This document shows, in pieces, positions 46,891 to 57,403 of a stretch of DNA of 64,000 nucleotides; position 1 is the stretch's first letter; every line of letters begins with the position of its first letter. Position numbers and translations under genes: made by a program. The notes under the pieces were generated by a model, which saw only the letters and a list, made by a program, of their open reading frames with translations, ran no database searches and was not told where the DNA came from. This DNA comes from Cryptomeria japonica (lineage: Eukaryota > Streptophyta > Pinopsida > Cupressales > Cupressaceae): assembly GCF_030272615.1 (NCBI RefSeq), contig NC_081410.1, positions 291,928,457 through 291,992,456 on the forward strand. The letters run 5' to 3'.

Positions 46891-48171
46891 TGTAGTAGGT
46901 GGGGTTCCACTGAACATGTAGACATATTTCACAACAATGGGCTCATAATCATCCCTTAGCCCAAAAAACCAATTACATTAGACAAGGAAACCAGTGAGTT
47001 TTTTAGTGGCTAATATTCATCAATTGGCTATTTTTTGAAATTTGGGAATCAAAATTTGGTTAATAAGTTCAACTTTAAGGTGACCTAAATCGCCAAATTT
47101 TTACAAATTTTTATTTTGGAGTTGTTTAAATCACCAGAGAACTTATTTTATTAATTTTTTTAACTCAAAGATTCACAAAAATATTCGATACATGATTGGA
47201 TCATATTTGCCAACATTTTATAATTTATTGTAGAAATCTAAATTAATTCGTCAATAATATATCATAATTATTAATTACTTTAGGGTTATATCAACAATCT
47301 TTAGTCGCCACCATTGATTTAAAATATAATCTAATGACCTTCATTGTATTCCATGAGGTAAATTGTACCTACAAGTTGTAATGCTCATGGGGTTGTTCAA
47401 ATTTCTTTTGAATAGTTGACCTAAATAAAAATCAATGGTCTACAAGCAATTTTGGTCCCATGAGTATTACAAATTGTTGGTACATTTTCTATCACAAAAT
47501 ACAAACATGAGTATTCAATTGTTTTAAATTAATGGGAAACACTAAACAAAGTAGAGTCTACCCCTTAAACTCATTAATGATTTCCACCTTCAAGCCTCTA
47601 CTTTTCTATATAAAAAATATTTTTTTATATGAAAGGATTTGCAATAGTATTTAATGCATACTCTTATTATTTTCTAATATTTGCCAATATTTTCTACCAA
47701 AAAAAATGGATATAAAAAAATCACCAATAAAATTAATATTTTTGTTTAAAAAAAAAGAAAGCTTCGCCAATAAAGATTATTATTTTTTTGAAAAAAAACT
47801 AAATATTCGCCAAGATTTTATACAATTTTTTGAGAGGGGGTTTCTTAAAGTTTTCATTGAAGGAAACCCTGCACAATTTAGTCTCTGATCCATCATTATT
47901 GTGGAAACACATGTATTCATATAACTTTGAGCTTTTCATCAAACTTCACATTCAACCATCAATAAAACCATGTTCTCTTCACAATGGCACTATGCCTTAT
48001 AGGGCTACAAACACCAAGTAAGGGATAAATGGTTCACAAGAATCTATTGTATTTGGGAACATATTAGACCTATAAATTACAACATATGGACACTCTTGAC
48101 AATCCTCAAAACCTCTGGTTACTCCTACTATTATGCCTTTCAGACAAACCATCCTAATTCTAATAGCTGCA
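46891..48171 (-). repeat. E 5' LTR with insertion
   Basis: Matches 44594-45005 but is split at 46993-47859 by an AT-rich insert. The unknown frame that starts at 48172 follows immediately. Confidence 0.7.
46993..47859. mobile_element. 867-bp AT-rich insertion with 9-bp target duplication
   Basis: Flanked by a perfect AAGGAAACC at 46984-46992 and 47860-47868; the other E LTR has one copy of the site. No coding potential. Nine-base duplications are typical of Mutator-like elements. Terminal inverted repeats are not obvious, but TGGCTAATATTCA near the left end and TGGCGAATATTTA on the minus strand near the right end are similar. A non-autonomous MULE is the best guess. Confidence 0.6.
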
Positions 48172-49416
48172 TATGTACAGGATGTAAATCATAAGATAGA
48201 CACTCAATTGGGTTTTGAATCCAAACCGACAGCCGAACCAACAGTGGCTAGTACAACAAAGGTGAAGAAGCCTAAAGCTTACATTTTTGCCATGACTTAT
48301 GATTTTGACCTCGAGGACAATGAACCTCTATCTTTTAGAAGGGTACAAAGGAAGAAAGTGGATCAACCACTGGTAGAGCAGAAGAAGGCAGAGCCTAGGA
48401 GGAGACTTGTTAGAAAGGAAACTAAATCTACTACACTACCACCTCCGACAAGGAAGCCTATACAAAAGAGGAAACCAGTCACATCTACACCAGCAACCAC
48501 AAGCAAAAAGAAGAAGAGTGATGATATTGAAACTAGTAAGACTAAAAAGACCCGTGCTGAGCTAATTGATGAAATTACAAAAGATGGAATTTTGAAATAT
48601 GTATCTATGTATTATGAATATTTAGAGGATTATGAGCAAATTGAAATAGAAGAGACTATTTTGTTACATATAGACATTTATAAGAAATCCTTGATAGAAA
48701 TTTTGAAGGAGATACCTCTATCTTTGTATAATAAACTTGATGCTAGAAGACTTGACGCTGTCAAGAGAGATAGGGAGATTAAGGAAGTAGAACTTTTGGA
48801 AATATGTGGTTCTATAAACAATGAGTAAATGAAAAGATGCATAGATGTTACAATTAGAATATTTTTCAGTAGTAAACCCTGATAGATAAGTCTAATGATG
48901 GGCAAAGTAAATGAGGTGATAAATGAGACCAGTAAGGGTTGGACCAAATTCTTCTAGAAGAATCCAAATTTTCTTACATCTCAAGAAGAATTTGCAAAAT
49001 ATACATCCTCCACCATTCCTGACAAATCAAAAGGGAATGGTATTTTGGGTAGTTCGACTCCAATTTTGACCACACCGACAGTAACTATAGACATACAGAC
49101 ACAACCGGTAGTAAAAGAGAGTGTACAGTCCATACTGATTAAAACTATTTTTGAGCAAGGAAATATACAAGATACTATAAATATTGTGGATAATACTCCA
49201 CCGATAGTAATTGACACTGCACCAAGTGGCGAAGCCACCAGTGCAAAAGAAGTTGTACAAGATAGGGTAAAGGAAACTAAATCTATACTGGTGGTTAAAA
49301 TTGATTCCCCAGCAAAGGTTTTGGAAATTGACACTTCTTAGGTTGAGAAGAAATCCATCACTAAGATGAGTCCCAATAAGTTGATGATGATGGCAACATA
49401 TAAATTGTTGAAGGAG
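48172..49416 (+). pseudogene. Unrecognised Lys/Pro-rich TE-like frame
   Basis: One reading frame runs from E's edge to LTR L (about 415 codons) with stops near 48826, 48886 and 48954 and again at 49339. The first part is basic and Pro/Thr-rich (KKPKAYIFAMTYDFDLEDNE, then KKVDQPLVEQKKAEPRRRL); the second is acidic and helical (ELIDEITKDGILKYVSMYY, IEETILLHIDIYKKSLIEIL, LYNKLDARRLDAVKRD). A Thr/Ile/Val-rich tail follows. No known domain was recognised. A diverged piece recurs at 52290-52405. Truncated by LTR L. Confidence 0.5.
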
Positions 49417-50540
49417 TGTGATGGACTTGAAAAGCACTGAGAGGGTGGGGGGGTGAATCATTGACACCAAATAAAACACTACTTCAAACACAAACCGGTA
49501 GATGAACTTAATCAAGTATTTAAATAAAATACATGCTATCCAAAATGATATAACAACATCCATAAAAAGTAAAGCATCCACCATAACAAAAGTGTTTATA
49601 TGTGGAAAACCCAAATAGGTAAAAACCACGGTGAGATGGAACTCACAAGTTAACTATCTACAGTAATAGATAACTGCCCGGTTAAGGTCTTACAAAGTAC
49701 TCTGCTAGGAGCGAATCTTGTTAGAGATCTCAAAGCTTGATTAGAAGCTTATACCCTATTAAGAGTACTACCCTTTTAGGAGTAACCTCATTGGAGGATT
49801 TGATAATCCAAACTAATGGATCACCTTGTTAGAGGATTTATACAATGACGCTTGCTAGAGCTTACCCGGTTAGGGGATTTGATTATGTTGTAATGATTAG
49901 AAAACAACAAGAATGGTTTGATCTATTCTAAGTAGCACAATACTTGCTTGATCAGATCCTTCTAAGTACATTTAATACTTCTCTTCATCTCAACACTTAT
50001 CGCTCTTCAACAAAAGATTTCACTATAGATGCATATCAGTATTTGCATAACATCATTCTCTATCAGTTTCAAATGATTCACTAAGATATCTTAAATAGAC
50101 ATTCATATCTTCTGTCGGCCTAAGGAAATCAAAACACAATTTCCTAGGTGCAGTGTATCTAGACAAGTGATCAAAACTCATCACAAAAATGACCGTCAAG
50201 AGGTCGGTGCTAGTAACTCATCACAAAAATTAGATACCAGTTAGAACAGTCAATACTGGTTGGAATAAAACATGTGAACCGTTGTCCTAGAATCTTCCAC
50301 TTGATCTCCATCTTCATCTTCATCTTCATTTTGATGCTGACTTAGTGTAGCTATAGGTTATCTCTTAAGCACATATTGGTTGACACAAAGTACCGGTTAG
50401 AGATAAACCTTAAACATACCGGTTGACAGTGTAAACAATTTGAAGTTACACCGGTAGTCAATGCAATCATATGTGTGTGTGAGAGTTTTTCATCAATGAC
50501 AACAAGTGATAAATAAATTACAATCATCATCAAGACAACA
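49417..50540 (-). repeat. L: Copia 3' LTR, minus orientation
   Basis: ~1.12 kb, from TGTGATGG to ...AAGACAACA on the plus strand. It is followed by a polypurine tract (CTCCCTTTGGCATTGATGG, 50544-50562), so it is a 3' LTR, not solo. Hairpin at 49602-49629, C-rich run near 49443-49455. The frame at 48172-49416 is interrupted by it. Its internal region is missing. Confidence 0.78.
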
Positions 50541-50822
50541 ATCTCTCCCTTTGGCATTGATGGCAACACTTAGAAAATTTTAGAGTAATACAATACCACT
50601 AAGTGTGCATACACAACAAATTTTATTATTTTGGCACAACAGATGCATTTTTAAGTTCAATTTTATTATTTTACTTCAACAGAAACTTGTAGTCAATGAG
50701 ACTCTTTAGTGATGAGAAGTATGCTCTAGGCAGTGTGCTTTCCTACATGTGCAGTCCCCCATTATATGTAATATCCTTTCATATAGCCAATGAACTGATA
50801 TTGTGGGTCACAAATACCACCA
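50541..50822 (-). other. Short remnant behind LTR L, gene-free
   Basis: Polypurine tract and about 230 bp of leader-like DNA; no gene. Confidence 0.5.
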
Positions 50823-51021
50823 TGGTTTTTCCTCTTTGAGGTTTTCCACGTATAAATTCTGTGTGTTATGGTGTTCATTTATGTGGATGGTTTATTTGCT
50901 TCATGTTATATGTTTATTTGTTTACCGGTTTATATATTTATGGTACAAAAGGATAAAATCTTGTGTTACCGGTAGAACACTGATTCACACCCCCTCTCAG
51001 TGTTCTTGGATCCCAACACTT
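50823..51021 (+). repeat. Inverted Copia LTR 3'-end fragment
   Basis: 200 bp ending CCCTCTCAGTGTTCTTGGATCCCAACA, a Copia LTR 3' end in plus orientation, opposite to LTR L. It contains the hairpin motif at 50823-50849 and two ACCGGT sites. No PBS follows (next bases CTTTTGGCC). From 51022 to 51337 nothing recognisable was seen. Confidence 0.65.
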
Positions 51022-51337
51022 TTGGCCTAAATTTAACCATAATTTAGTATAGGGAAACAAACTATGCTCTTTTATTAATTATTGATTAACGCTCTTGAAC
51101 ATCCTAAAACATACCCTATACCTTGGGGTATAATGTGTTTCAATGCATCGAATCTTGGTTAGCAGATTTTTGTGGAGGCATGTAGTGACACCAATTACCT
51201 TGGGGAAAAGTATAGAATAGCTTATGGAATCATAGGTTTACCTCATGTGCAAGTGATATCCTCTACATAACTGATGGTTATGTTTACTAGGATTGCTTTT
51301 TGTAATGTAATTAACACCTAGTGTTAAGCAAAAAAAA

Positions 51338-51796
51338 TTAGTCCACCTTTGGTGGGTATGCTAATATAATTCCCTCGGGTTGTTGGTGGATCGCTTCACA
51401 ATCAATGATCTTGTATGGTTGGTCAAGCCATATAAATTCAGCGTGGATACTACTCAGTACATACCTCACCCATTCCTTCTCGTCAAATATCAAAAAGTTT
51501 ACAAATTGAGTGAAACCCTTTCTTTGCAACTACGCAAATTTTGGCTTAGGGTTGCCAATATCATCTATGATGTTGTTAGTATAAAGATATAAAATATCCT
51601 CAAAGTCAATTTCCTCAATCTCACAGTGAATGTAGGCTCCAACATCATCAACATGCAAAAATCTATGCGGAATGAAAGAGAAAGCTCCAACCAGGTTGAA
51701 TTCCATGGACTTGTTGGGGTGTTTCTTGAACACAGGATGGGTCCTATCCTTGAATTCAACAACCAGAGGGGTAGTGATGGAAGATGGAGATGCCAT
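51338..51796 (-). pseudogene. Unrecognised frame opening MASPSSITTPLVVE
   Basis: 153 codons in one frame with a single TAG/TAA-type stop at 51530-51532. It starts at the ATG at 51796. Blocks: FKDRTHPVFKKHPNKSMEFN, LVGAFSFIPHRFLHVDDVG, AYIHCEIEEIDFEDILYLY, IDDIGNPKPKFA, then after the stop FVNFLIFDEKEWVRYVLSSI. Smooth, charged, globular-looking protein; not a known retroelement domain to me. Its first ~20 codons and upstream DNA are duplicated three more times downstream (52003, 52450, 52719), where it looks like a repeat-amplified promoter/start. Confidence 0.5.
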
Positions 51797-52830
51797 TTAA
51801 AATTTTCAGAAAATCGGACTCAAAAAATGCTCTTCGAAAAATACCTCAACCAATAGATCCATCTAAAATAGTCTATAAATGTCTTTACTGATCCATCACA
51901 AAATAGTCTATAAATGTCTTTACTGATCAATTGGTTGAGGTATTTCTCAATTGATCCATCTAAAATAGATCTAAAATATCCTCAAAGTCAGTTTCCTTGA
52001 CTTCAACAACCAGAGGGGTAGTGATGGAAGATGCATATGCCATTTAAAATTTTTAGAAAATCAGACTCAGAAAATGCTCTTCGAAAAATACCTCAACCAA
52101 TTGATCCATCTAAAATAGTCTATAAATGTCTTTACTGATCAATTGGTTGAGGTATTTCTCAATTGATCCATCTAAAATAGATCTAAAATATCCTCAAAGT
52201 CAGTTTCCTCAATCTCATAGTGAATGTAGGCTCCAACATCATCAACATGCAGAAATCTTATAAATGTCTATATCCTCAAAGTCAGATTTAGACATGGAAG
52301 ATGGAATTTTGAAAAATGTATCTATGTATTATGAATATTTAGAGGATGATGAGGAAAATGAAATAGAAGAGACTATTTTGTTACATATAGACATTTATAA
52401 GATGGATCAATTGGTTGAGGTATTTCTCAATCTCACAGTCTATCCTTGACTTCAACAACCAGAGGGGTAGTGATGGAAGATGTAGATGCCATTTAAAATT
52501 TTCAGAAAATTAGACTCAGAAAATGCTCTTCGAAAAATACCTCAACCAATTGATCCATCTAAAATAGTCTATAAATGTCTTTACTGATCCATCTAAAATA
52601 GTCTATAAATGTCTTTACTGATCAACTGGTTGAGGTATTTCTCAATTGATCCATCTAAAATAGATCTAAAATATCCTCAAAGTCAGTTTCTTGAACACAG
52701 GATGGGTCCTATCCTTGACTTCAACAACCAGAGGGGTAGTGATGGAAGATGCAGATGCCATTTAAATTTTTTAGAAAATCGGACTAAGAAAATGCTCTTC
52801 GAAAAATACCTCAACTGATTGACAGATGCC
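51590..52830. repeat. Block of shuffled short duplications
   Basis: A ~97-bp unit (CAACAACCAGAGGGGTAGTG ... ATACCTCAAC) occurs at 51758-51853, 52003-52099, 52450-52549 and 52719-52816. AATAGTCTATAAATGTCTTT occurs at least five times (51870, 51904, 52119, 52564, 52597). TCCTCAAAGTCA/AATTTCC and CTCCAACATCATCAACATGC recur. CCTCAACCAATTGATCC also appears inverted as TTGGTTGAGGTATTT. A piece of the 48172 frame is embedded at 52290-52405. Confidence 0.85.
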
Positions 52831-53169
52831 CTAAATCGCTCATCGGAGCACTTTTTCTCTTTAATTGCTTGAAAACCTTGATCGCCTTGTTCTTCAGCTC
52901 AAAAAAAATATTCGCAAAGTGAATAATGATTCTTTTATTTTCCCTTCTTAACTTTTCAAACCCTAATTTTACTTTGAAATAAATGTACCTTATATATCCA
53001 ACTGGATGCCCTATTTGACTACCAGATTCTAGAATCAGCCATCTGAATCTCAGATATCAACTAAAACTCAATTATTACCATCTATAATCCATGAAATACA
53101 TATCTCATCAAGGGGCATTGCAAGATTTTCATTAGTTTTCCTCCCCCTAAGTCCAAAAGCCCTAGATAC

Positions 53170-54430
53170 CGAATGAAGGTTTTGCACTGGATTCAGGTAC
53201 AGATCCATTATCTACCTTAGATTCATTCTTCTTTACCCACATCTTCTTATGCCGATCTCTGATCTTATCTACTTTTTCCTTTCCCTTTTGATCTGATTTG
53301 TTCTTGGCAATCAGAGCACTATTTTTGCTTATGCATAATTTTATAATATTATTGGTTTTGTTGCATGCTTTGCAAACAATATTATTCTATATAGGTATGA
53401 AGTTCATCTGATTTGGCCTTATCCTACACTGATTAGAGATATGTCTAAACATTCCACAAGCATAGCATCTCTTGTTCTGAAGGTTATTTTTTACTTCTAT
53501 ACACATATTTGACTTGTGTCCAAAGTTATTTCATATGAAACATTGACCGGTAAAGGTAGGAATATTATTCATGTTATTCATCATATTATTATTGTTCATC
53601 AATCCATTATTCATCCTACTTCTACACTGACTCGCCATATGCCCAAACTTCTTGCAAGTAAAACATATACCATTGAATTTATGAGCATTAGGTTATCTTA
53701 CTAGAGGATTCTTGCCCTTCTTCTGATCAAGTTTTGCATTGCCTTGTCCAGACCCAGAGGATTCACCTTTCTCAAATCCTAGGCCTCGCATATCCTTTCC
53801 ATGTCTTTGAATTTCCAACATCTCATCAAGCCTTGCTGAAATGGCTTTGAATTTGTCTTTGTATTCGTTGGTAGTAGCAAGTTCATCCCTCAAGGTAGCA
53901 ATCTGTCTTTCAAGTTCTTGACCATTATTCCTTGATTGTGTCAACTCAAGGTTCAATTGATCATTCTCATAGGTAAGCCTGAAGCATTCATCATCTCTTT
54001 CCTTCAATGATTGTGCCAAATTCTCTTCATTATTCTTTTGGTCCTCAATCTCCTTAGTCATCCTCATCACAATGGATTGCATCTCATTATTCAAAGCAAC
54101 ATTCTCTCTCTCAAGCTTGTTAACTTCATCAACTTTGTTCTGGGATTCCATGATCTGATCTTCTTTCTCCTTCAAATTGTCCATTAATTCCTTCCTCTTC
54201 TCTTTACAGACACTTGTTTGATGCTTTAGTTCAATAATGAATTGTTTGATGCTTTAGTTCAATAATGAATTCATCAACAACATTTAGGTTCTTCTTCAAG
54301 GTACAAATCTTATTTCTAGCTGCATCAAGATCCTCAAGTGCCACATTTGAGTTGTCTTTCAAAACCAGAATCCATTGAATCAATCTCCCAAATCTTTCTC
54401 AAGCGGTTAATCTTCCTTAGATGAACTAGG
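53170..54430 (-). pseudogene. J gag: coiled coil plus zinc knuckles (SIRE/Opie-like)
   Basis: Open from 54184 to 53693 (163 codons): long coiled coil, then KDKFKAISARLDEMLEIQRH, GLGFEKGESSG, the typical late-gag block of the SIRE/Opie Copia lineage. It continues with four knuckles between 53690 and 53340: CFTCKKFGHMASQC and CYACGMFRHISNQC intact, one broken by a stop, one with His replaced by Asn. The N-terminal capsid part is missing or out of frame, and a 30-bp tandem duplication lies at about 54208-54268. Pol is absent; from 53170 down to 52831 no gene is seen. Confidence 0.8.
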
Positions 54431-54443
54431 CTCTGATACCAAT
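54430..54443 (-). other. J primer binding site
   Basis: ATTGGTATCAGAGC on the minus strand, initiator tRNA-Met type. Confidence 0.85.
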
Positions 54444-54599
54444 TGTTAGAGTCAGGGATCACTGAGAGGGGGGGTGAATCAGTGATCGACCAGAAGTCAA
54501 ATCTACAAACTTATTCCTTATCCACCGGTTAACAATGCATAACATAAAAAAATATAAACATGCAACAAATAATCCACTGATGGTATGATGAAAGAATAA
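54444..54599 (-). repeat. J 5' LTR, 3'-end fragment
   Basis: Starts (plus strand) TGTTAGAGTCAGGGATCACT and carries the C-rich run as G7. After ~155 bp it is cut by the LTR of element G at 54600. Confidence 0.8.
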
Positions 54600-56012
54600 T
54601 GATCTGGTCAACTACTGAGAGGGGGGTGAAGCAGTAGATAGAAAAACTAATAATAAACTTTCACCAATCTCAAAATATATCTCTCAAAGTAAATTTTAGA
54701 ATTGACAAGTTAAACCACTGAACTATAAATGTAATATCACTATCAGAATAAACTGTCAAGTTAAACTAGTTGTCTGTTACAATAGATTAATAGTAAACAA
54801 CTTGAAACTCATAAACATCCAAATACTTTTACTGACATAAGTAAAACCTTATTTCATATTGCTGCCGGTTATCATGACTTATCAAAGTGGATTAAGTAGT
54901 TAAGAAAATCAACCATGGAAAACATAACCACAAAAACATTCACCACTTGACACAATATTTGGACGTGGAAAGCCAAATGGGATAAACCACAGTGAGATGA
55001 GACTCACAAGATAACTATCTGAACTCTTTTGAAGTTTGCCTTGTTAGGAACCAAGCTTGTTAAAGCTTTAAAAAAATTCCCATTAAGAACAAATCCTGTT
55101 AGGGACCACTTGGTTAAGGGATTGACTATAATGCCTTGTTAGAAGCAATAGCCTATGAGGAGTAACCTTGATAGAGGATTTGAAATCCAAGCTAATGGAC
55201 CACCTGGTTAGAGGATTTAAATAACACCAAGCTTGTTAGAGCTTACCCAGTTAGGGGATTTCAAAAACTGTTGTAATTGTTAGAGAACAACATGAATTTG
55301 CTGATATGTTTGAATAGCACTACACTTGCTTGTTCAAATCCTTTTCATGCTCCTATCTGCCTTTCACACAAACTGCAAATACATCATCTGGTTTGGCAAC
55401 GACACACTCAAATGAAACTTTTCCAAATCTAAAAAAAAAAACTCATTGACCTTATAAATAAATCAATAGGTCGGTAACACAAGAAAAATGTAATTCTTTC
55501 ATAGAGATTACAAACAGGTCGGTTCAAGTATGATCATTGGATTACATAACAATCTCTGCACATCATTCAAGAAAGCCTCGACTGCTCCTTGATCACCACT
55601 TCATCAAACTTAGTAACTCATCACGTGCTTTGCATTACATGTAATATACTTTCTCATTCCCTAGACAAAAACCCTTATCTCAACATGCCAAAAATACTTT
55701 GAAACTCTCTTCATACAATATGCATACATGTCATAATCATTTCCGTTCATCATCAGATCATAAACCAATACAACCAAATCACCAAAATTAATCGGTTATG
55801 GTTTATCAAATCAATATGTAGGGTTTATCGGTTCAACTCTCCAATACCTAGAAATACGGGCTCACTCCACAAACTTACCTACCAATTACAGTTTCCTTCA
55901 CTAGCTCTTCCTACCAGTTACAAAATAACATTATAATAATATCATTATCGATTAATTGACATCAATGACAACATAATATTTCATTAATGCAATCTTCATG
56001 CAAATTCCAACA
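54600..56012 (-). repeat. G 3' LTR
   Basis: ~1.41 kb, TGATCTGGTC...ATTCCAACA, bordered by CTCCCCCTTTGGCATTGATGG (polypurine tract on minus). Hairpin at 54965-54990, somewhat decayed. No partner in the window; assignment rests on the Copia LTR hallmarks and the adjoining RNase H. Confidence 0.82.
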
Positions 56013-56396
56013 ATCTCCCCCTTTGGCATTGATGGCAATATAATTATCAATACCATTGATTACTATGATTGTGAACAGGAATCCTGGTTTATATTTTACC
56101 ATGTACTCTCCTTGTCATCAACTTGTCTTCAGTTTGTCTTCAACTACAAGCTAGCTATAGATCTTCTCTCTACCAATCATACAATTCTTCTCCTACATAA
56201 TCACATATTTCTTCTCCCCCTTTGACAACAATGCCAAATTAAAAGTAAAACATGCAATGTCACACTTCACTATTCAACATTAACAACCTGCAACTTGATG
56301 CTCCCCCTATGGAATAACTCCACTCGACATCAATCCTACTGTAAAATTCTGCAAGTAGCTCTGGGACAGATGTACTCTAAATCATGCTCAATTCAC

Positions 56397-57325
56397 CTCA
56401 TGAAGGGGTACAACCCCTAGCTGACTTCTAATATACTCAAAAGTAGTCTTAGGTAGAGGTTTAGTAAAGATATGTGCAAGTTGCTGCTTGGTAGAAACAT
56501 GCTCCAGGATCACATCTTTACTCTGCACTTGACATCAATCCTACTGTAAAATTCTGCAAGTAGCTCTGGGATAGATGTACTCTAAATCATGCTCAATTCA
56601 CCTCATGAAGGGGTACAACCCCTAGCTGACTTCTAATATACTCAAAAGTAGTCTTAGGTAGAGGTTTAGTAAAGATATCTGCAAGTTGCTCCTTGGTAGA
56701 AACATGCTCCAGGATCACATCTTTACTCTGCACTTTTTCCCTCAAGAAATGATACTTCAATTCAATATACTTGTTTTGTGCGTGCAAGAGGGTTCTTAGA
56801 AATATTTATGGCACTGGTATTATCACATAAGATCTTTACAAGTTCTGTAAACTTCATCTTGAAACCTTCCAAAATGTGCCTCATCCAGATAGCTTGGGTA
56901 TAATTCATATAAGCTGCAACATACTCAGCTTCAACAATAGACTGTGATATACAACTCTCCTTCTTGCTACTCCATGAAACAAGTCTTCCTCCAAGAAAGA
57001 ATACTCCACTGGCTGTTCTTTTCCTATCATCAATATTACCCACCCAATCTACATCTGTGTATACCTTCAAGTCAAAGCTACCTTCATATGGATACCATAA
57101 TCCATAGTTAATAGTGCTTTTCAAATATCTAAATATCTTCTTGTTTGCTATCAAATGTGTTTCCTTTGGATTCTTCTGAAATATGACAACTAGACAAATT
57201 GCATGAGCTATATCCGGTCTGCTGTGAACAACATAGTGCAATTTTCCAATCATTGACCTATACTCCTTTTCATCAATAGATGTGGCCTCTAGAGAACTTA
57301 CAACCTGTAACCATTGGTGTCCCAA
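56397..57325 (-). pseudogene. G RNase H domain with 195-bp tandem duplication
   Basis: 57325-56762: EYRSMIGKLHYVVHSRPDIA, IFRYLKSTINYGLWYP, YTDVDWVGNIDDRK with catalytic acids, SIVEAEYVAA, LCDNTSAINI. 56787-56593: KYHFLREKVQSKDVILEHVS and the LADIFTKPL tail. The 3' part is duplicated: 56336-56530 and 56531-56725 are nearly identical (about three differences), so the C-terminal tail and the stop occur twice. A frameshift lies at about 56775. The mRNA would use the upstream copy first. Confidence 0.88.
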
Positions 57326-57403
57326 CTAGTTTACAATCACTCATACCAAATGTCTTTAATACATCTTTCATGTACTTAGACTGTGTGATGAAAATACCAC
57401 TCT

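Larger units (their letters stand above)
44594..48171 (-). mobile_element. E: small LTR element, probably non-autonomous
   Basis: Direct repeats 44594-45005 and 46891-48171 (the latter ~405 bp once its 867-bp insert and 9-bp duplication are removed) share TAGTAGGTGGGGTTCC, TTCACAACAATGGGCTC, GGCACTATGCC and AGGGCTACAAACACCAAGT. Next to the right LTR a PBS-like TGGGTATTAGAGC (minus strand) fits initiator tRNA-Met, so transcription would run leftward. The 1.9-kb interior has no RT, integrase or protease. No matching target duplication was found. It resembles a LARD/TRIM-type element of moderate size. Confidence 0.65.

Noticed and set aside
49027-49629. 200-codon hydrophobic minus-strand frame
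   Set aside because: Antisense to the 48172-49416 frame and runs through the LTR L boundary, so it cannot be one ancient gene.
51590-52830. CRISPR-like spacing of repeats
   Set aside because: Units differ in length, order and orientation, no uniform spacers, and the window is plant nuclear DNA.
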